A stretch of DNA of 64,000 nucleotides from Marinobacterium profundum. GTDB taxonomy: Bacteria > Pseudomonadota > Gammaproteobacteria > Pseudomonadales > Balneatricaceae. A model generated the notes under the pieces. The model was not told the origin of the DNA, did no database searches, and saw only the letters and a program-made list of their open reading frames with translations. The stretch covers positions 62,001 to 126,000 of the forward strand of contig NZ_BCNS01000124.1 in NCBI RefSeq assembly GCF_001528745.1, read 5' to 3'. Both the position numbers and the translations under genes were made by a program. Shown piece after piece: positions 1 to 8,446 of the stretch. Each line of letters opens with the position of its first letter. The first letter of the stretch is position 1.

Positions 1-693
1 TGCCTGGCCATCGCGATTGAAATTACGGTGATCCTGTTCGGCAAAACGGTGATCGAGCCCGAATTTCCCGGACAGCAAGCCGCTGGCCAGAGGCAGGCGC
101 ACGATCACACCCACATCGGCTTTTTGAGCCGCTGGCAGCAATTCGGTGATGGCATCCTGGCGAAACAGGTTAAAGATAATCTGCAGGCTGGCAAGATTGG
201 GTTGGGCCAGGCAGTGCAGCCCCTCTTCCAGGGTTTCTACACTGGCGCCGTAATGCTGAATCAGGCCTTCGCTGCACAGGTCATCCAGCCAGCCAAATAT
301 TTCGCCATCGCGCAGCACTTCAAAGGGCACACAATGCAACTGCGCCAGTGTCAGAGTCTCCACGCCCAGGCGCCGTGCTGAAGCCTGCAGGCTGGCGCGA
401 ACACCGGCCTTGGTGTAGCCCGACGGATAAAGGGCCGCATCGCGCCCAAGCTTGGTAATTACCCTGACCGGATGGCCCGTTCTGGCCCGCCAGTCGCCGA
501 TGCGCTGCTCACTCTCTCCGGCGCCATAGACATCAGCGGTATCCCACAGGCTAACGCCCTGCTCCCAGGCGGCATCCAGAATCTGCGTCGCCTGTGCTTC
601 GGGTACAGGCCCAAAGTCCCCACCCAGCTGCCAGCATCCCAGGCCTATTTCGCTTACCGCCAGTCCTGTCTTGCCCAATATACGTGTATTCAT
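1..693 (-). CDS. Aldo/keto reductase, 3'-truncated by window edge
   Basis: The minus-strand frame opens with ATG at 693-691 and stays open to base 1, giving 231 codons of an aldo/keto reductase (NADPH-dependent carbonyl reduction, cytoplasmic TIM barrel). The N-terminus reads MNTRILGKTGLAVSEIGLGC, the classic AKR opening. The family's catalytic Asp-Tyr pair is visible in 'LWDTADVYGAGESE' near residue 50, and the catalytic Lys in 'VITKLGRDA'. About 80-100 C-terminal residues, with part of the cofactor site, lie outside the window. The gene diverges from a LysR regulator at 843 across 149 bp, so that regulator may control it. The substrate cannot be told from sequence. Family assignment is secure. 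Confidence 0.9.
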   Translation of the reverse strand, partial: MNTRILGKTGLAVSEIGLGCWQLGGDFGPVPEAQATQILDAAWEQGVSLWDTADVYGAGESEQRIGDWRARTGHPVRVITKLGRDAALYPSGYTKAGVRASLQASARRLGVETLTLAQLHCVPFEVLRDGEIFGWLDDLCSEGLIQHYGASVETLEEGLHCLAQPNLASLQIIFNLFRQDAITELLPAAQKADVGVIVRLPLASGLLSGKFGLDHRFAEQDHRNFNRDGQA

Positions 694-842
694 GTGCCCC
701 GGTGCCCCTTTTAAGGTTTCTGCAATAGACGCCTACTGTAGGACCTAGCATATTGTTAATAAATAGCCTCCAAATGAACTCACTGTTTTAAATAGAGATA
801 CAATAAAGCCCATTACATCAGAGTTAATCAGGAGCCACTCCG

Positions 843-1754
843 ATGCAGGCCGGCATTACTGAATTTGTAGCCGTGGCACAGGCGGGTAGTTTCACCGCTG
901 CCGCCCAGGCCCTGGATACATCCAAATCACGCCTGTCCCAGGCCGTCAGTCGGCTTGAGAAGGAGCTGGGCGTTACGCTTTTGCAGCGCACGACCAGGCG
1001 CATCAGCCTGACCGAAGTCGGTGACGCCTTTTATCAGCAATGCCGCCAGGGACTGGATCTGCTGCGCCTGGCGGTGGATGACGCTCAGACACAACAACAG
1101 CAAATGAGCGGTACCATCCGCATCAACTCCGTGGGCGGCATTCTCGGTGAACAATGGCTTAGCCCTATATTGCTGCGCTTTATGGCGCTCTATCCGCAGA
1201 TTAGGGTCGATCTGGATTTCAGCAGCCAGCGGGTTGATTTGATCAGCGATCAATTCGATCTGGTGGTGCGCATGGGTGAACTGCCGGACTCCAGCCTTAT
1301 TGCCCGCCCGTTGCAACAACTTGAGTCCATCGTTTGTGCCAGCCCTGACTTTATTGCTCGCCATGGCATGGTGCAGCACCCCGACGAACTGTCGCAGTTA
1401 CCTGCAGCTCTGGGTTCACTAACTCGCTATCGCTTTAACCGTGTTAGCGCCGCAGATACTCAGACCCAGAGCCCCGACAGTACGGAGTGGCATGCAAGCA
1501 GCCGCCTGCGCTGTCGCAATGGTCATGTTATGAAGCTGGCGGCGCTGCAAGGTACGGCCTTTACCATCCTGCCGCGCATCTATCTGCAGGCCGATATTAA
1601 ACGCGGTACTCTGGTGCAGCTACTGCCCGACTGGGCATTGAAACCTGCGATTCTGTCACTGGTATATCCGCAGCATCGCTATCGTCTGCGCCGGGTGGAA
1701 TTGCTGGTGGACTTTCTGACCGAGGAGCTGCGAAACCCCATTCGGTTGTCATAG
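843..1754 (+). CDS. LysR-family transcriptional regulator (CrgA/AaeR-like)
   Basis: 303 residues, the usual LysR length. The N-terminal winged helix-turn-helix is clear ('GSFTAAAQALDTSKSRLSQA', residues 16-35, then 'RLEKELGVTLLQRTTR'). The rest is a LysR substrate-binding domain starting around residue 88 ('MSGTIRINSVGGILGEQWL') and containing the 'FDLVVRMGELPDSSL' segment typical of the CrgA/AaeR subgroup. ATG 843 follows an AGGAG box 9 nt upstream. It diverges from the aldo/keto reductase, the normal LysR arrangement, so that gene is the likeliest target. The effector is unknown. Confidence 0.93.
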   Translation: MQAGITEFVAVAQAGSFTAAAQALDTSKSRLSQAVSRLEKELGVTLLQRTTRRISLTEVGDAFYQQCRQGLDLLRLAVDDAQTQQQQMSGTIRINSVGGILGEQWLSPILLRFMALYPQIRVDLDFSSQRVDLISDQFDLVVRMGELPDSSLIARPLQQLESIVCASPDFIARHGMVQHPDELSQLPAALGSLTRYRFNRVSAADTQTQSPDSTEWHASSRLRCRNGHVMKLAALQGTAFTILPRIYLQADIKRGTLVQLLPDWALKPAILSLVYPQHRYRLRRVELLVDFLTEELRNPIRLS

Positions 1755-1859
1755 CTCCGGGGGTATTAATCGCAGTAATGCAGGCCCGCATCGATACACG
1801 ACCGGCAGAGTCCGGCTGCTATACTGCTGTCCCCACAGCGCCAGAGCCTAAGATTTCTT

Positions 1860-2324
1860 ATGACGACTGATGCCACTCCACCCCAGGGCATTTCTGAACT
1901 GCATCCAGGGCCCATTCCTGCCGCCAGCGCCGTGTTACTGCAGAACGGCTGTGCCCTGCTGGTACAGCGTGGCCAGGCCCCCAATGCGGGCTGCTGGAGT
2001 TTCCCCGGTGGCAAGATTCAGGCTGGCGAAAGCGTGCAGCAGGCGGCGTTGCGCGAACTTGAGGAGGAAACCGGTGTACAGGCAAGCGCAGACAGCATCC
2101 TCACGGTACTCGATGTTATGGGCCGCAGTGGCGTTAATCTGGACTATCACTATCTGCTGGTGGTGATTTACTGTCACTGGCGCGCAGGCGCCCCCCGCGC
2201 TGCGGACGATGCCGCCGATGCCCGCTGGATTCCTATTGAGCAGCTGCGCCGCGGTGACTACCTGCTGACCGACAGCGTGCTGCCGGTGCTGGATCTGGCG
2301 CTATCACAAGGCCACGCCACCTAA
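1860..2324 (+). CDS. Nudix hydrolase
   Basis: 154 residues. A complete Nudix box GX5EX7REUXEEXGU is present: G, then E in 'GKIQAGE', then 'RELEEETGV' (about residues 52-74). The paired Glu residues bind the catalytic Mg2+ that hydrolyses a nucleoside diphosphate linked to another moiety. The upstream 'VLLQNGCALLVQRGQAPNAGCWSFPGGK' region is typical of COG1051 ADP-ribose pyrophosphatase-like members, but the box alone does not fix the substrate. The start ATG has only a weak ribosome site. It stands between LysR and DoxX with no obvious operon partner. Confidence 0.93.
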   Translation: MTTDATPPQGISELHPGPIPAASAVLLQNGCALLVQRGQAPNAGCWSFPGGKIQAGESVQQAALRELEEETGVQASADSILTVLDVMGRSGVNLDYHYLLVVIYCHWRAGAPRAADDAADARWIPIEQLRRGDYLLTDSVLPVLDLALSQGHAT

Positions 2325-2496
2325 AGACATAACCCAACGCAAGGCGCCGACCAGATCTGAAATCAGCGAGCGGTTGCAGCTGTTCGTTCGGTTCTTGCTC
2401 TTCGAGACTGTTATCTATACTTAGCGCTGTAACAGCTTGAGCCTGCACCCGTTAAAACCAAAGGCAAGCAACAGGATATCCCTGAAGGAGAATCCC

Positions 2497-2898
2497 ATGT
2501 CTGGTATAGAGTCAATCAACACTCGTGTATCACCCTGGCTGCTCAGTCTGCTGCGCATTGTGTCTGCCTTTCTGTTCATGCAGCACGGCGGGCAGAAACT
2601 GCTGGCTTTCCCGGCGCCGCCCAATAACCCTATTGAACTTATGTCCCTGATGGGCCTGGCCGGCGCCCTGGAGCTCTTTGGGGGCGCACTCTTGCTAGTG
2701 GGCCTGTTCAGTCGCCCGGTCGCATTCCTGCTCAGCGGCATGATGGCGGTAGCCTACTTTATGGCCCATGCTCCGCAGGGTTTTTGGCCTATGCTCAACG
2801 GCGGCGAACTGGCAGCGTTTTACAGCTTCACCTTTCTGTATCTGGCCTTTGCAGGCCCAGGGCCACTGAGCCTGGATCGATTGTTTGGCGGGCGCTGA
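2497..2898 (+). CDS. DoxX family membrane protein
   Basis: 133 residues from ATG 2497, chosen because AAGGAG lies 7 nt upstream. An in-frame TTG at 2437 would add 20 residues but has no ribosome site. Four hydrophobic segments are visible, and the 'LRIVSAFLFMQHGGQKL' and 'GALELFGGALLLVGLFSRPVAFLL' stretches are DoxX hallmarks. The family consists of small inner-membrane proteins linked loosely to quinone/redox or thiosulfate metabolism; the molecular role here is unknown. It converges on the DUF2780 gene, with a shared terminator between them. Confidence 0.9.
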   Translation: MSGIESINTRVSPWLLSLLRIVSAFLFMQHGGQKLLAFPAPPNNPIELMSLMGLAGALELFGGALLLVGLFSRPVAFLLSGMMAVAYFMAHAPQGFWPMLNGGELAAFYSFTFLYLAFAGPGPLSLDRLFGGR

Positions 2899-2903
2899 AA
2901 CGA

Positions 2904-2937
2904 AAACGACTCAGTCCGCTATCAGGCTGAGCCGTTT
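2904..2937. terminator. Bidirectional rho-independent terminator
   Basis: An 11-bp stem with one mismatch (AAACGACTCAG / CTGAGCCGTTT) around a 12-nt loop lies between the convergent DoxX and DUF2780 genes. On the minus strand the mismatch becomes a G-U pair and the hairpin is followed by TTTTCGTTTC, so it should work best for the DUF2780 transcript. Confidence 0.65.
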
Positions 2938-2967
2938 GTGTCCTGAGTTCTGGGCTACGCCTGTGAG

Positions 2968-3357
2968 CTACTGTCCGAGGGCTTTTTTCACCAGCGCCGC
3001 TACGCCCTCGCCACCCTGGCTCTGGATGTAATTGAGCAACACGCTGGAGAACTGGCTGATCATGTCGGCATTCAGCCCCAGCTTGGAGAAGCCCGCCGCC
3101 AGCCCCGCAAGATCGCCAAGCTTGCCGCCACCAAAACTCGATACCAGGCCGCCGAGGACGCCCATCAAACCACCACCGCCAGAATCGGGCGCGGCCTCCA
3201 GCAGACCTGAGGCATTGGGAATAATTGCCGACAGTTGGGAGAAATCGCCAGCCGACAGCTTGTCCTGCAATAACTTAAGCAACAGGCCACTGCCACCTTC
3301 GGCCTGACCTTCAGTGACACCCGCCGCGCTGACGAGTTGTTGAATCAATTCACTCAT
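2968..3357 (-). CDS. DUF2780 (VcgC/VcgE) family protein
   Basis: 129 residues from ATG 3357, preceded on its strand by AAGGGGAT. The frame stays open upstream to 3474 but that extension lacks a ribosome site. The sequence begins MSELIQQLVSAAGVTEGQAE, continues with 'LLLKLLQDKLSAGDFSQL' and has a Gly-rich middle ('SGGGGLMGVLGGL'). This matches the DUF2780 pattern, a family of unknown function common in gammaproteobacteria. There is no signal peptide or clear membrane helix. It lies 76 bp downstream of the YegP gene on the same strand, so the two may be cotranscribed. Confidence 0.8.
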   Translation of the reverse strand: MSELIQQLVSAAGVTEGQAEGGSGLLLKLLQDKLSAGDFSQLSAIIPNASGLLEAAPDSGGGGLMGVLGGLVSSFGGGKLGDLAGLAAGFSKLGLNADMISQFSSVLLNYIQSQGGEGVAALVKKALGQ

Positions 3358-3433
3358 TGTTCTATCCCCTTGCCCTGATTTCGCCGCCCGGCTGCTGCCG
3401 GACTCGCCATAACATCTATTCGTATCTGCCGAT

Positions 3434-3769
3434 TCAGTCGGCATCGACCTCTTCGACAGGCATGGCGGGGGCATGGGCCTTCAGAAACGCCATGGCTTCA
3501 CTGCGCAGCGCCACCGATGCGAACAGACTGCTGGTCGCCACCACCTGACCATTGGTGGCTTTCAGGTTAAAAAAGAATTTTCCGTTCTTGGACTCTGCCA
3601 GATCATAGCGGCCTTCGGCCTGGCTATTTTTGCGGACCGACTCGATGCCGTTCATACAGCTTTTCTTAACGGCATAGTTTTCACTGCGCACGACAGAAGA
3701 CCCGTCCGCACCCAGGAAGGAGAAGGTATAAGGCTCTTTCGCCTGACTTTTCTTTACAAGGATTTTCAC
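3434..3769 (-). CDS. YegP-like DUF1508 protein
   Basis: 111 residues with two copies of the DUF1508 motif. The first (residues 8-50) ends in 'GIESVRKNSQAEGRYDL'. The second (from about 57) contains 'NGKFFFNLKATNGQVVATSSL'. This is the tandem layout of E. coli YegP, a small soluble protein of unknown function. The start codon is GTG (3769-3767) with AGGAGTG about 7 nt upstream, better than any later ATG. It probably shares a transcript with the DUF2780 gene below it. The family name is firm; the function is not known. Confidence 0.9.
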   Translation of the reverse strand: MKILVKKSQAKEPYTFSFLGADGSSVVRSENYAVKKSCMNGIESVRKNSQAEGRYDLAESKNGKFFFNLKATNGQVVATSSLFASVALRSEAMAFLKAHAPAMPVEEVDAD

Positions 3770-3953
3770 TGTTTGACACTCCTGTTATCAAGGGAACGGC
3801 GTCTTCCTGACCGGAACAGCAGTCGCCGGAAACTTGCCCGACAGGCGCGGACATACTGAGTATGTCCACATCTATTACGCAAGTGCAGCAAAAGTATAGC
3901 CACAGAGTGGAAAAGCGATAGTCAGCAGGGAGAAAAACGACGGTAAATACAGG

Positions 3954-4565
3954 CTAAAGCGCAGCAATGAATCCTGGAACGGTTTTTTTCGGCATTTTGC
4001 TGATCTTGTACAGCAGCTCAAACGGAATTTCACCCAGCCGACAGCGGCCCGACAGCTCGGACAGCATCGCCAGCCAGAGCTTTGCGGTCATCTCGGAATC
4101 GTAGAGGGCGCGGTGAAAAACGCCTTCGACCGGAATATTGGCATAACGCACCAGGGTACCCAGTTTGTAGTCCGGTGCTGCCTGAAACAGCCTGCGGGCC
4201 AGCAACATGGAGCAGGCAAACTGCCCTGGATAACGCCGGCCGATACGGCCAAATTCAGCATCCAGAAAGCGTTTGTCGAAGGAGGCGTTGTGTGCGACCA
4301 GATTAAAATCGCCGATAAAATCGGCGAAACGCGCCATAACCTCAGCGTTACCGGCGGCGCTAGCCAGCATTTCGTTACTGATACCGGTATAGCTTTCAAT
4401 AAAACCACTGACGCGCTGGCCAGGATTCATCAGCTCCTGAAAACGCCCCGTAACCTGGCCATTTTCCAGTCGCACGGCACCAATTTCTATGGCCCGGTCG
4501 CCACCGTCGGGCGAAAGCCCCGTGGTCTCGAAATCCAGTATCACCACAGTGTCAGCATTGAACAT
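3954..4565 (-). CDS. DEDDh 3'-5' exonuclease (DnaQ/epsilon-like)
   Basis: 203 residues from ATG 4565. All three Exo motifs are visible: ExoI 'DFETTGL' near the N-terminus, ExoII 'HNASFDKRFLD' around residue 90, ExoIII 'HRALYDSEMT' around 150 (His plus Asp of the DEDDh type). These acidic residues bind the two metals that cleave DNA or RNA from the 3' end. The protein is short, without a polymerase-binding tail or GIY-YIG domain, so it is a stand-alone exonuclease rather than proven replicative epsilon. A second in-frame ATG at 4592 arises from a short duplication of the start region. ATG 4565 has the better upstream AGGCGAG. Confidence 0.88.
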   Translation of the reverse strand: MFNADTVVILDFETTGLSPDGGDRAIEIGAVRLENGQVTGRFQELMNPGQRVSGFIESYTGISNEMLASAAGNAEVMARFADFIGDFNLVAHNASFDKRFLDAEFGRIGRRYPGQFACSMLLARRLFQAAPDYKLGTLVRYANIPVEGVFHRALYDSEMTAKLWLAMLSELSGRCRLGEIPFELLYKISKMPKKTVPGFIAAL

Positions 4566-4602
4566 CAGTACTCGCCTACCCGCTTTCAGCATTGAACATC
4601 AG
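4552..4602. repeat. 17-bp direct repeat at exonuclease start
   Basis: TCAGCATTGAACATCAG occurs at 4552-4568 and again at 4586-4602, 34 bp apart. Each copy holds a candidate ATG (on the minus strand) of the DEDDh exonuclease, so a small tandem duplication has given the gene two possible start codons. Confidence 0.75.
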
Positions 4603-4755
4603 CACCTGGCTATCAGCTTCTTAAGCCCAGGCCGGCGGCATTATAACGTCACCCAAGACCTGCGTCGCCCAGACTGGGTATGTCCGTGTCATTGTGTTTC
4701 TTCTTATCAGTAGCCCATGAGCAAACTCAGGTGGCTCGCAGTAGGTTGAGTATTG

Positions 4756-4783
4756 TCGGACAGCCTCCTAGGAGGCTGTCCGA
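4756..4783. repeat. 28-bp perfect palindrome at IS left end
   Basis: TCGGACAGCCTCCT is followed directly by its reverse complement. The right half belongs to the terminal inverted repeat of the IS. The left half lies outside it and repeats the sequence of the opposite IS end, centred on CTAG. Confidence 0.9.
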
Positions 4784-6515
4784 GAATGCCCTACCAGCCA
4801 CCACTGCGACCAATAAATGACCACTTGGCTATCCGAAGGCGAGCTGCGGTCAACTAAAAGGCATCCAAGAACATCGCTATCCGCTTTTTTATGCCTCAGT
4901 TACTTGTTTTCAGCCCCAATCCAGCCCTTCAGACCGGATTGGGGACTAAGTTTCCACGTTTCGGGCGCACCAATCCTGTCGCCATCGCTTTGACCATTTT
5001 TTTGAGGTTATGGGTCGCGCACATCAGGGCAAATTCTCCCGCCGCCTTCACAAGGCCTCGGACGCTAAAGCCCTTAAAGCCAAGGTTCTTGATCTGACCG
5101 AATACCGGTTCCACGATGGTTTTGCGCTTTTTATAGATCTCTTTGCCCTCGCTCGAAGCCATTTTTTCATTCATCTGCTGTCGCAAAGGCTCTTTGTCAT
5201 CGGTGCTGATCGTGCGCCCTTTACCTTGGCGGGATTGGCAGCAGCGCCCCTGGAAGGCACAGGCCGTACAGTCGGCGGCCGCGGCTTGATAGAACTTTCG
5301 GCCATCGCGGCTATGCTGCTTCAGAACCAGCACGGCGCCACCGGGACAGCTGAAGTGATCGGTTTCCGGATGATAGTCAAAATCGGCCTTGACGAGTTTC
5401 CGCGCCGAGGTATCCAGCGGTGTAGGGCATGGCTTTTCGCCTCTGTCGGTGGCGATATAGGCGTCGATCTGCGCATTCTCCAGCGCCTCCAGGTTCGACC
5501 CCGACATATAGCCATTGTCGACACTCATCTTGTCTGGCAGTTGACCGCCGGTGGCGGCACTGAGGGCCTCCAGGGCCGGGGCGACTTCCTGGATGTCATT
5601 GGCGTTCTGGCTCAGGTGCTGTCCCAGAATGATTTGGTTGTCACTGTCAACGCTGACCTGGCCATTGTAGCTGTATTGAAAGTGCCCCTTTTTGCCCATG
5701 ATGCGGGCATCGGTGTCGGCAAAGCTGATTTGCTTCTTGCCGTCGATCGCCTGGCCCGGATTAAGGGCTTCTTCGCGCTGTTCCAGGGCCTTTTTTGCCG
5801 CCCGGATCTTCTGCTGACGTTGCTGTTTGTGCTTCAGGTCATCCGCTATCTCGTAGCCGGTTTGTTGCTGATAGGCCCGATTTTCCGCGTCGTCGCAGCG
5901 CTCAGCCTGGCGAACGAGATCCGCTATCTGGGTCGTCAATACCGCATCTTGCTCCCTCAGGTGCTGATAGCTCATCGCCTTGTGCCTGGAGGTATTGGCC
6001 TTGAATTTTGAGCCGTCGAGGCTGATATGCCCGAATGAGGCCAGCTTCAACGCCAGAGCCAGCTGGACGCTTTGGCGAAAGCAGTCGTGGAAAAACACCG
6101 CGTGCTTCTTGCGAAAATCGCTGAGCACGCGAAAGTCGGGGCACTGCATCTGCGCGATATACATGAAGGCCAGATCCTGCCGACAGTGCCGCTGAATATC
6201 ACGTGAGCTAAACACGCCATGGCTGTACGCATAGATCAGGATGGCGACGAGGACGCGAGGATGAAAGGCTCTTTGTCCGAGGTGACTGTACTGCGGCTCG
6301 ATTGTACTCGTGTCGAGCAGCTTGAAAATGTCCTCATAGAGAAAGCAGTCATGATCCTCAGCCAACAAATCAAAGATGTTGCTGGGGAACAGAAGATGCT
6401 GGTTCACTTCAACCGGACTGTCCTTAAACGGAGGCGACTGCATAGCGATACTCGAGGTCTTCCTTGAGGGGCGGATGCCATTATAACTTATGCTCGCCCA
6501 TTCTCGGACAGCCTC
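4772..6515 (-). mobile_element. IS1182-family insertion sequence, complete
   Basis: A 1744-bp element bounded by 17-bp perfect inverted repeats, GAGGCTGTCCGAGAATG at 4772-4788 and its reverse complement at 6499-6515. Both ends are flanked by CTAG (4768-4771 and 6516-6519), a likely 4-bp target duplication. It carries one intact transposase gene and sits between the DEDDh exonuclease and the AraC regulator without visibly breaking either. A hairpin (CCCCAATCC / GGATTGGGG, about 4914-4944) overlaps the transposase stop. Perfect inverted repeats and an open frame suggest recent insertion. Confidence 0.88.
4929..6443 (-). CDS. IS1182-family transposase
   Basis: 504 residues, full length for the family. 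The N-terminal part ('GQRAFHPRVLVAILIYAYSHG', about residues 57-80) is a DUF772 domain. Then comes the DDE nuclease with 'HISLDGSKFKANTS' (first Asp, about residue 143), 'MSVDNGYMSG' (second Asp) and 'KTIVEPVFGQIKNLGF' (Glu near the C-terminus). A coiled-coil-like Gln/Lys/Arg-rich insert ('KHKQQRQQKIRAAKKALEQ') lies between. A Cys cluster ('DCTACAFQGRC') matches the zinc-like motif common in IS1182 proteins. No frameshift or stop, so it is probably active. The ribosome site is weak. Confidence 0.93.
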   Translation of the reverse strand: MQSPPFKDSPVEVNQHLLFPSNIFDLLAEDHDCFLYEDIFKLLDTSTIEPQYSHLGQRAFHPRVLVAILIYAYSHGVFSSRDIQRHCRQDLAFMYIAQMQCPDFRVLSDFRKKHAVFFHDCFRQSVQLALALKLASFGHISLDGSKFKANTSRHKAMSYQHLREQDAVLTTQIADLVRQAERCDDAENRAYQQQTGYEIADDLKHKQQRQQKIRAAKKALEQREEALNPGQAIDGKKQISFADTDARIMGKKGHFQYSYNGQVSVDSDNQIILGQHLSQNANDIQEVAPALEALSAATGGQLPDKMSVDNGYMSGSNLEALENAQIDAYIATDRGEKPCPTPLDTSARKLVKADFDYHPETDHFSCPGGAVLVLKQHSRDGRKFYQAAAADCTACAFQGRCCQSRQGKGRTISTDDKEPLRQQMNEKMASSEGKEIYKKRKTIVEPVFGQIKNLGFKGFSVRGLVKAAGEFALMCATHNLKKMVKAMATGLVRPKRGNLVPNPV

Positions 6516-6599
6516 CTAGGTAGTGCGGTGCGGATGAGCCATGCAGACTGACCTTAAGCGTCACGAAAGCGCCTTCAACAGATGCGCGAAAACGCGGTA

Positions 6600-7685
6600 T
6601 CAAGATGTAACAGAGCTGGGCTCGCCTGCCCCTGCGCGGTGGCTGTGGCGATAAACTGCCGGCGTCACGCCGCTCCATTTTCGAAAGGCGCGCACAAAGG
6701 CACTGGGCTCCGTAAAGCCGAGCATGGCCGCGACTTCCTGCACGCTGATATCGGGGTAGTTCAGGTATTCCTGGGCAGCGGCGAAGCGACTTTGGTCCTT
6801 CAGCGCCTGATAGGTCGTGCCCTCGCGCTCAAGTTGGCGCCGCAGAGTTCTGGATGACATGTGCAACGCGCTCGCCGCCGCAATGATGGTGGGGGGTGTT
6901 CGGCTAAAATCCCGCCCTATAAGGCCACGTACCTGGGCGCTGACCGAGCGATCACCGTTCACCATCACCATCAGCTGATAAGGTGCCGTGCGCAGGAAGC
7001 TGCGCAGGGTTTCAGCATTTTGCATCATCGGCATCTCAAGCTGCTCTGCCGGAAACACCAGGCAGTTTTCCGGGCCGTTAAACTCAAGCGGACACTGAAA
7101 CAGGTTCTGGTAATCATTCAGATTAGGTTGTGGTGCGAAGGTAAAACCGACTTTTGCCAGCGGCAGACGATACCCCAGCATCCAGCTCATGAAGTGATGC
7201 CAGATCGACAGCGACGAGCGTATCAGCCCAGGGGTTTCATTGGATACCAGCCGCTTGACGGTATCGGCAGGCATGGAGTTGAGCGCCACGTAGCGAAACA
7301 CGGCATTGCTGCCCTCGATATCAATATGGGGCTTGACCGTAGGCCCCTTGCAGATCTCGTAAAACTGGCTGCAGCGGCGTATCGCCTCGCCAAGCGTGGC
7401 ACAGGTGATAACACTGAAACACATCATGCGAAAGGTGCCGTTGGGCATGCGCCCGCCACTGAGCATGCCAAAGGATTCGTCCTGCACCAGCCACATCATG
7501 CGCTGGTATAGCTGCCCAAACTGTTCGGCCGGGAAATCCTCCCGTCCCTCCAAATCGGCACGGGACAGCCCGATGGAACGCAGTAACGAGTTAACGTCAT
7601 AGCCTTTTTGCTCGGCATGGATCAGCAAGCTATCAACGTAATCAATCGCAACGGCGTCAGACTTTGACATAAAGAAGGTGACCAT
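6600..7685 (-). CDS. AraC-family regulator with arabinose-binding-type N-domain
   Basis: 361 residues: an N-terminal effector domain of the PF12625 type (about 20-210), as in OruR/ArgR-like and mycobacterial virulence regulators, and a C-terminal AraC double helix-turn-helix (about 255-345). The latter contains 'ASALHMSSRTLRRQLEREGT' and 'VQEVAAMLGFTEPSAFVRAF' followed by 'WSGVTPAVYR'. It should bind DNA and respond to a small molecule that cannot be named. Two close starts are possible (7685, or 7670 at MSKSD); neither has a strong ribosome site. The downstream side is the IS element, so its natural 3' context has been altered. Confidence 0.9.
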   Translation of the reverse strand: MVTFFMSKSDAVAIDYVDSLLIHAEQKGYDVNSLLRSIGLSRADLEGREDFPAEQFGQLYQRMMWLVQDESFGMLSGGRMPNGTFRMMCFSVITCATLGEAIRRCSQFYEICKGPTVKPHIDIEGSNAVFRYVALNSMPADTVKRLVSNETPGLIRSSLSIWHHFMSWMLGYRLPLAKVGFTFAPQPNLNDYQNLFQCPLEFNGPENCLVFPAEQLEMPMMQNAETLRSFLRTAPYQLMVMVNGDRSVSAQVRGLIGRDFSRTPPTIIAAASALHMSSRTLRRQLEREGTTYQALKDQSRFAAAQEYLNYPDISVQEVAAMLGFTEPSAFVRAFRKWSGVTPAVYRHSHRAGAGEPSSVTS

Positions 7686-7755
7686 ATGCTTGTAACTGAT
7701 TGAAAATATTACAGGCGAATCAGGTGCAGGTACAGTCTCGGGTGTTTCGAAAGAA

Positions 7756-7775
7756 CGGCCGCCCAGGGGCGGCCG
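7756..7775 (-). terminator. GC-rich hairpin terminator
   Basis: CGGCCGCC and GGCGGCCG pair perfectly around CAGG. On the minus strand the hairpin is followed by TTCTTTCG. It lies downstream of the small periplasmic gene (ends 7879) and ahead of the AraC gene. Confidence 0.55.
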
Positions 7776-7798
7776 AAATCAACTCTGTGGCTTGGCAG

Positions 7799-7868
7799 AT
7801 GAAGCGTGAACGCTTCATCACTGGGCCTTGCGTCGAGTATTTTGCTGGAACTAAGGCCCAATGCGAAC
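7799..7868 (+). repeat. Structured intergenic repeat, short copy (family 1)
   Basis: Hairpin ATGAAGCG-TGAA-CGCTTCAT (7799-7818) is followed at once by CACTGGGCC (7819-7827) pairing with GGCCCAATG (7855-7863), then CGAAC. The same order of motifs (ATGAAGC hairpin, then a CATTGG..CCAATG hairpin, then CGAAC) recurs at 45726-45768 and, inverted, at about 33516-33560. This copy is a partial member with a longer second loop. Confidence 0.6.
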
Positions 7869-7878
7869 AGTTAATGGC

Positions 7879-8256
7879 TCAGAGCATCACCTTGATTGTT
7901 GCCATATCTTCATCAGAAGGCTTGTGATTGAGTTGCAGCAGTATGCGCGTCAGAGTACGTATCTGCTCGCTGGTGCTGTCGTTTTCGAGCAGCTTTTCCA
8001 GCGCGGCGGCATCTTCGCTTTTAACCTTGTGTTCTGTCCTGGCCAGTGCCTGGGCGAGAACCTTCTCCCCTTCACTGCTGCCGGGATCCTCCGCAATTCT
8101 AAGTAATGATTTCTGTGCAGCCTCCGCAGGAAAATGATTGAAGTTGTAGAGAATGTTCGCAATCGTTCTGGCTCCAGGCGAATCTGCCAGGCTCATAGGC
8201 GCAACCAGGGCAGTCATGAGCAGCAGCACAAGCATGCGGATGTGTTTCAGATACAT
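7879..8256 (-). CDS. Small secreted/periplasmic protein, unknown
   Basis: 125 residues. The N-terminus is a standard signal peptide (MYLKHIRMLVLLLMTALVAP, cleavage likely after 'MSLA'). The mature part of about 100 residues is helical and charged, rich in Glu/Ala/Leu, with no Cys and no motif I recognise. It ends with 'KPSDEDMATIKVML'. It is monocistronic between the AraC regulator and the FAD oxidase on the same strand, with a hairpin terminator downstream. Export is a confident call; the function is unknown. Confidence 0.75.
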   Translation of the reverse strand: MYLKHIRMLVLLLMTALVAPMSLADSPGARTIANILYNFNHFPAEAAQKSLLRIAEDPGSSEGEKVLAQALARTEHKVKSEDAAALEKLLENDSTSEQIRTLTRILLQLNHKPSDEDMATIKVML

Positions 8257-8446
8257 AAAAAATCTCCCTCAAAGCGTTTTCGCCCTGTCATTTAATCCTG
8301 CAGGGGGCCCTGTTTATCCGCAGCATAGCCGTTAAAAGGCGAGCATTGGTTTCCATTGTTATGCAGTTACAGCCACATGTGCACCTAAGTGTAGCCAAAT
8401 CAGCCGGCTCTTGTTACGGCAGCCTTTTTGGACAGCCTGCGACGTT

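Noticed and set aside
5010-6011. A 333-codon open frame antisense to the IS transposase
   Set aside because: Shadow of the intact DDE transposase; no ribosome site and no recognisable domain.
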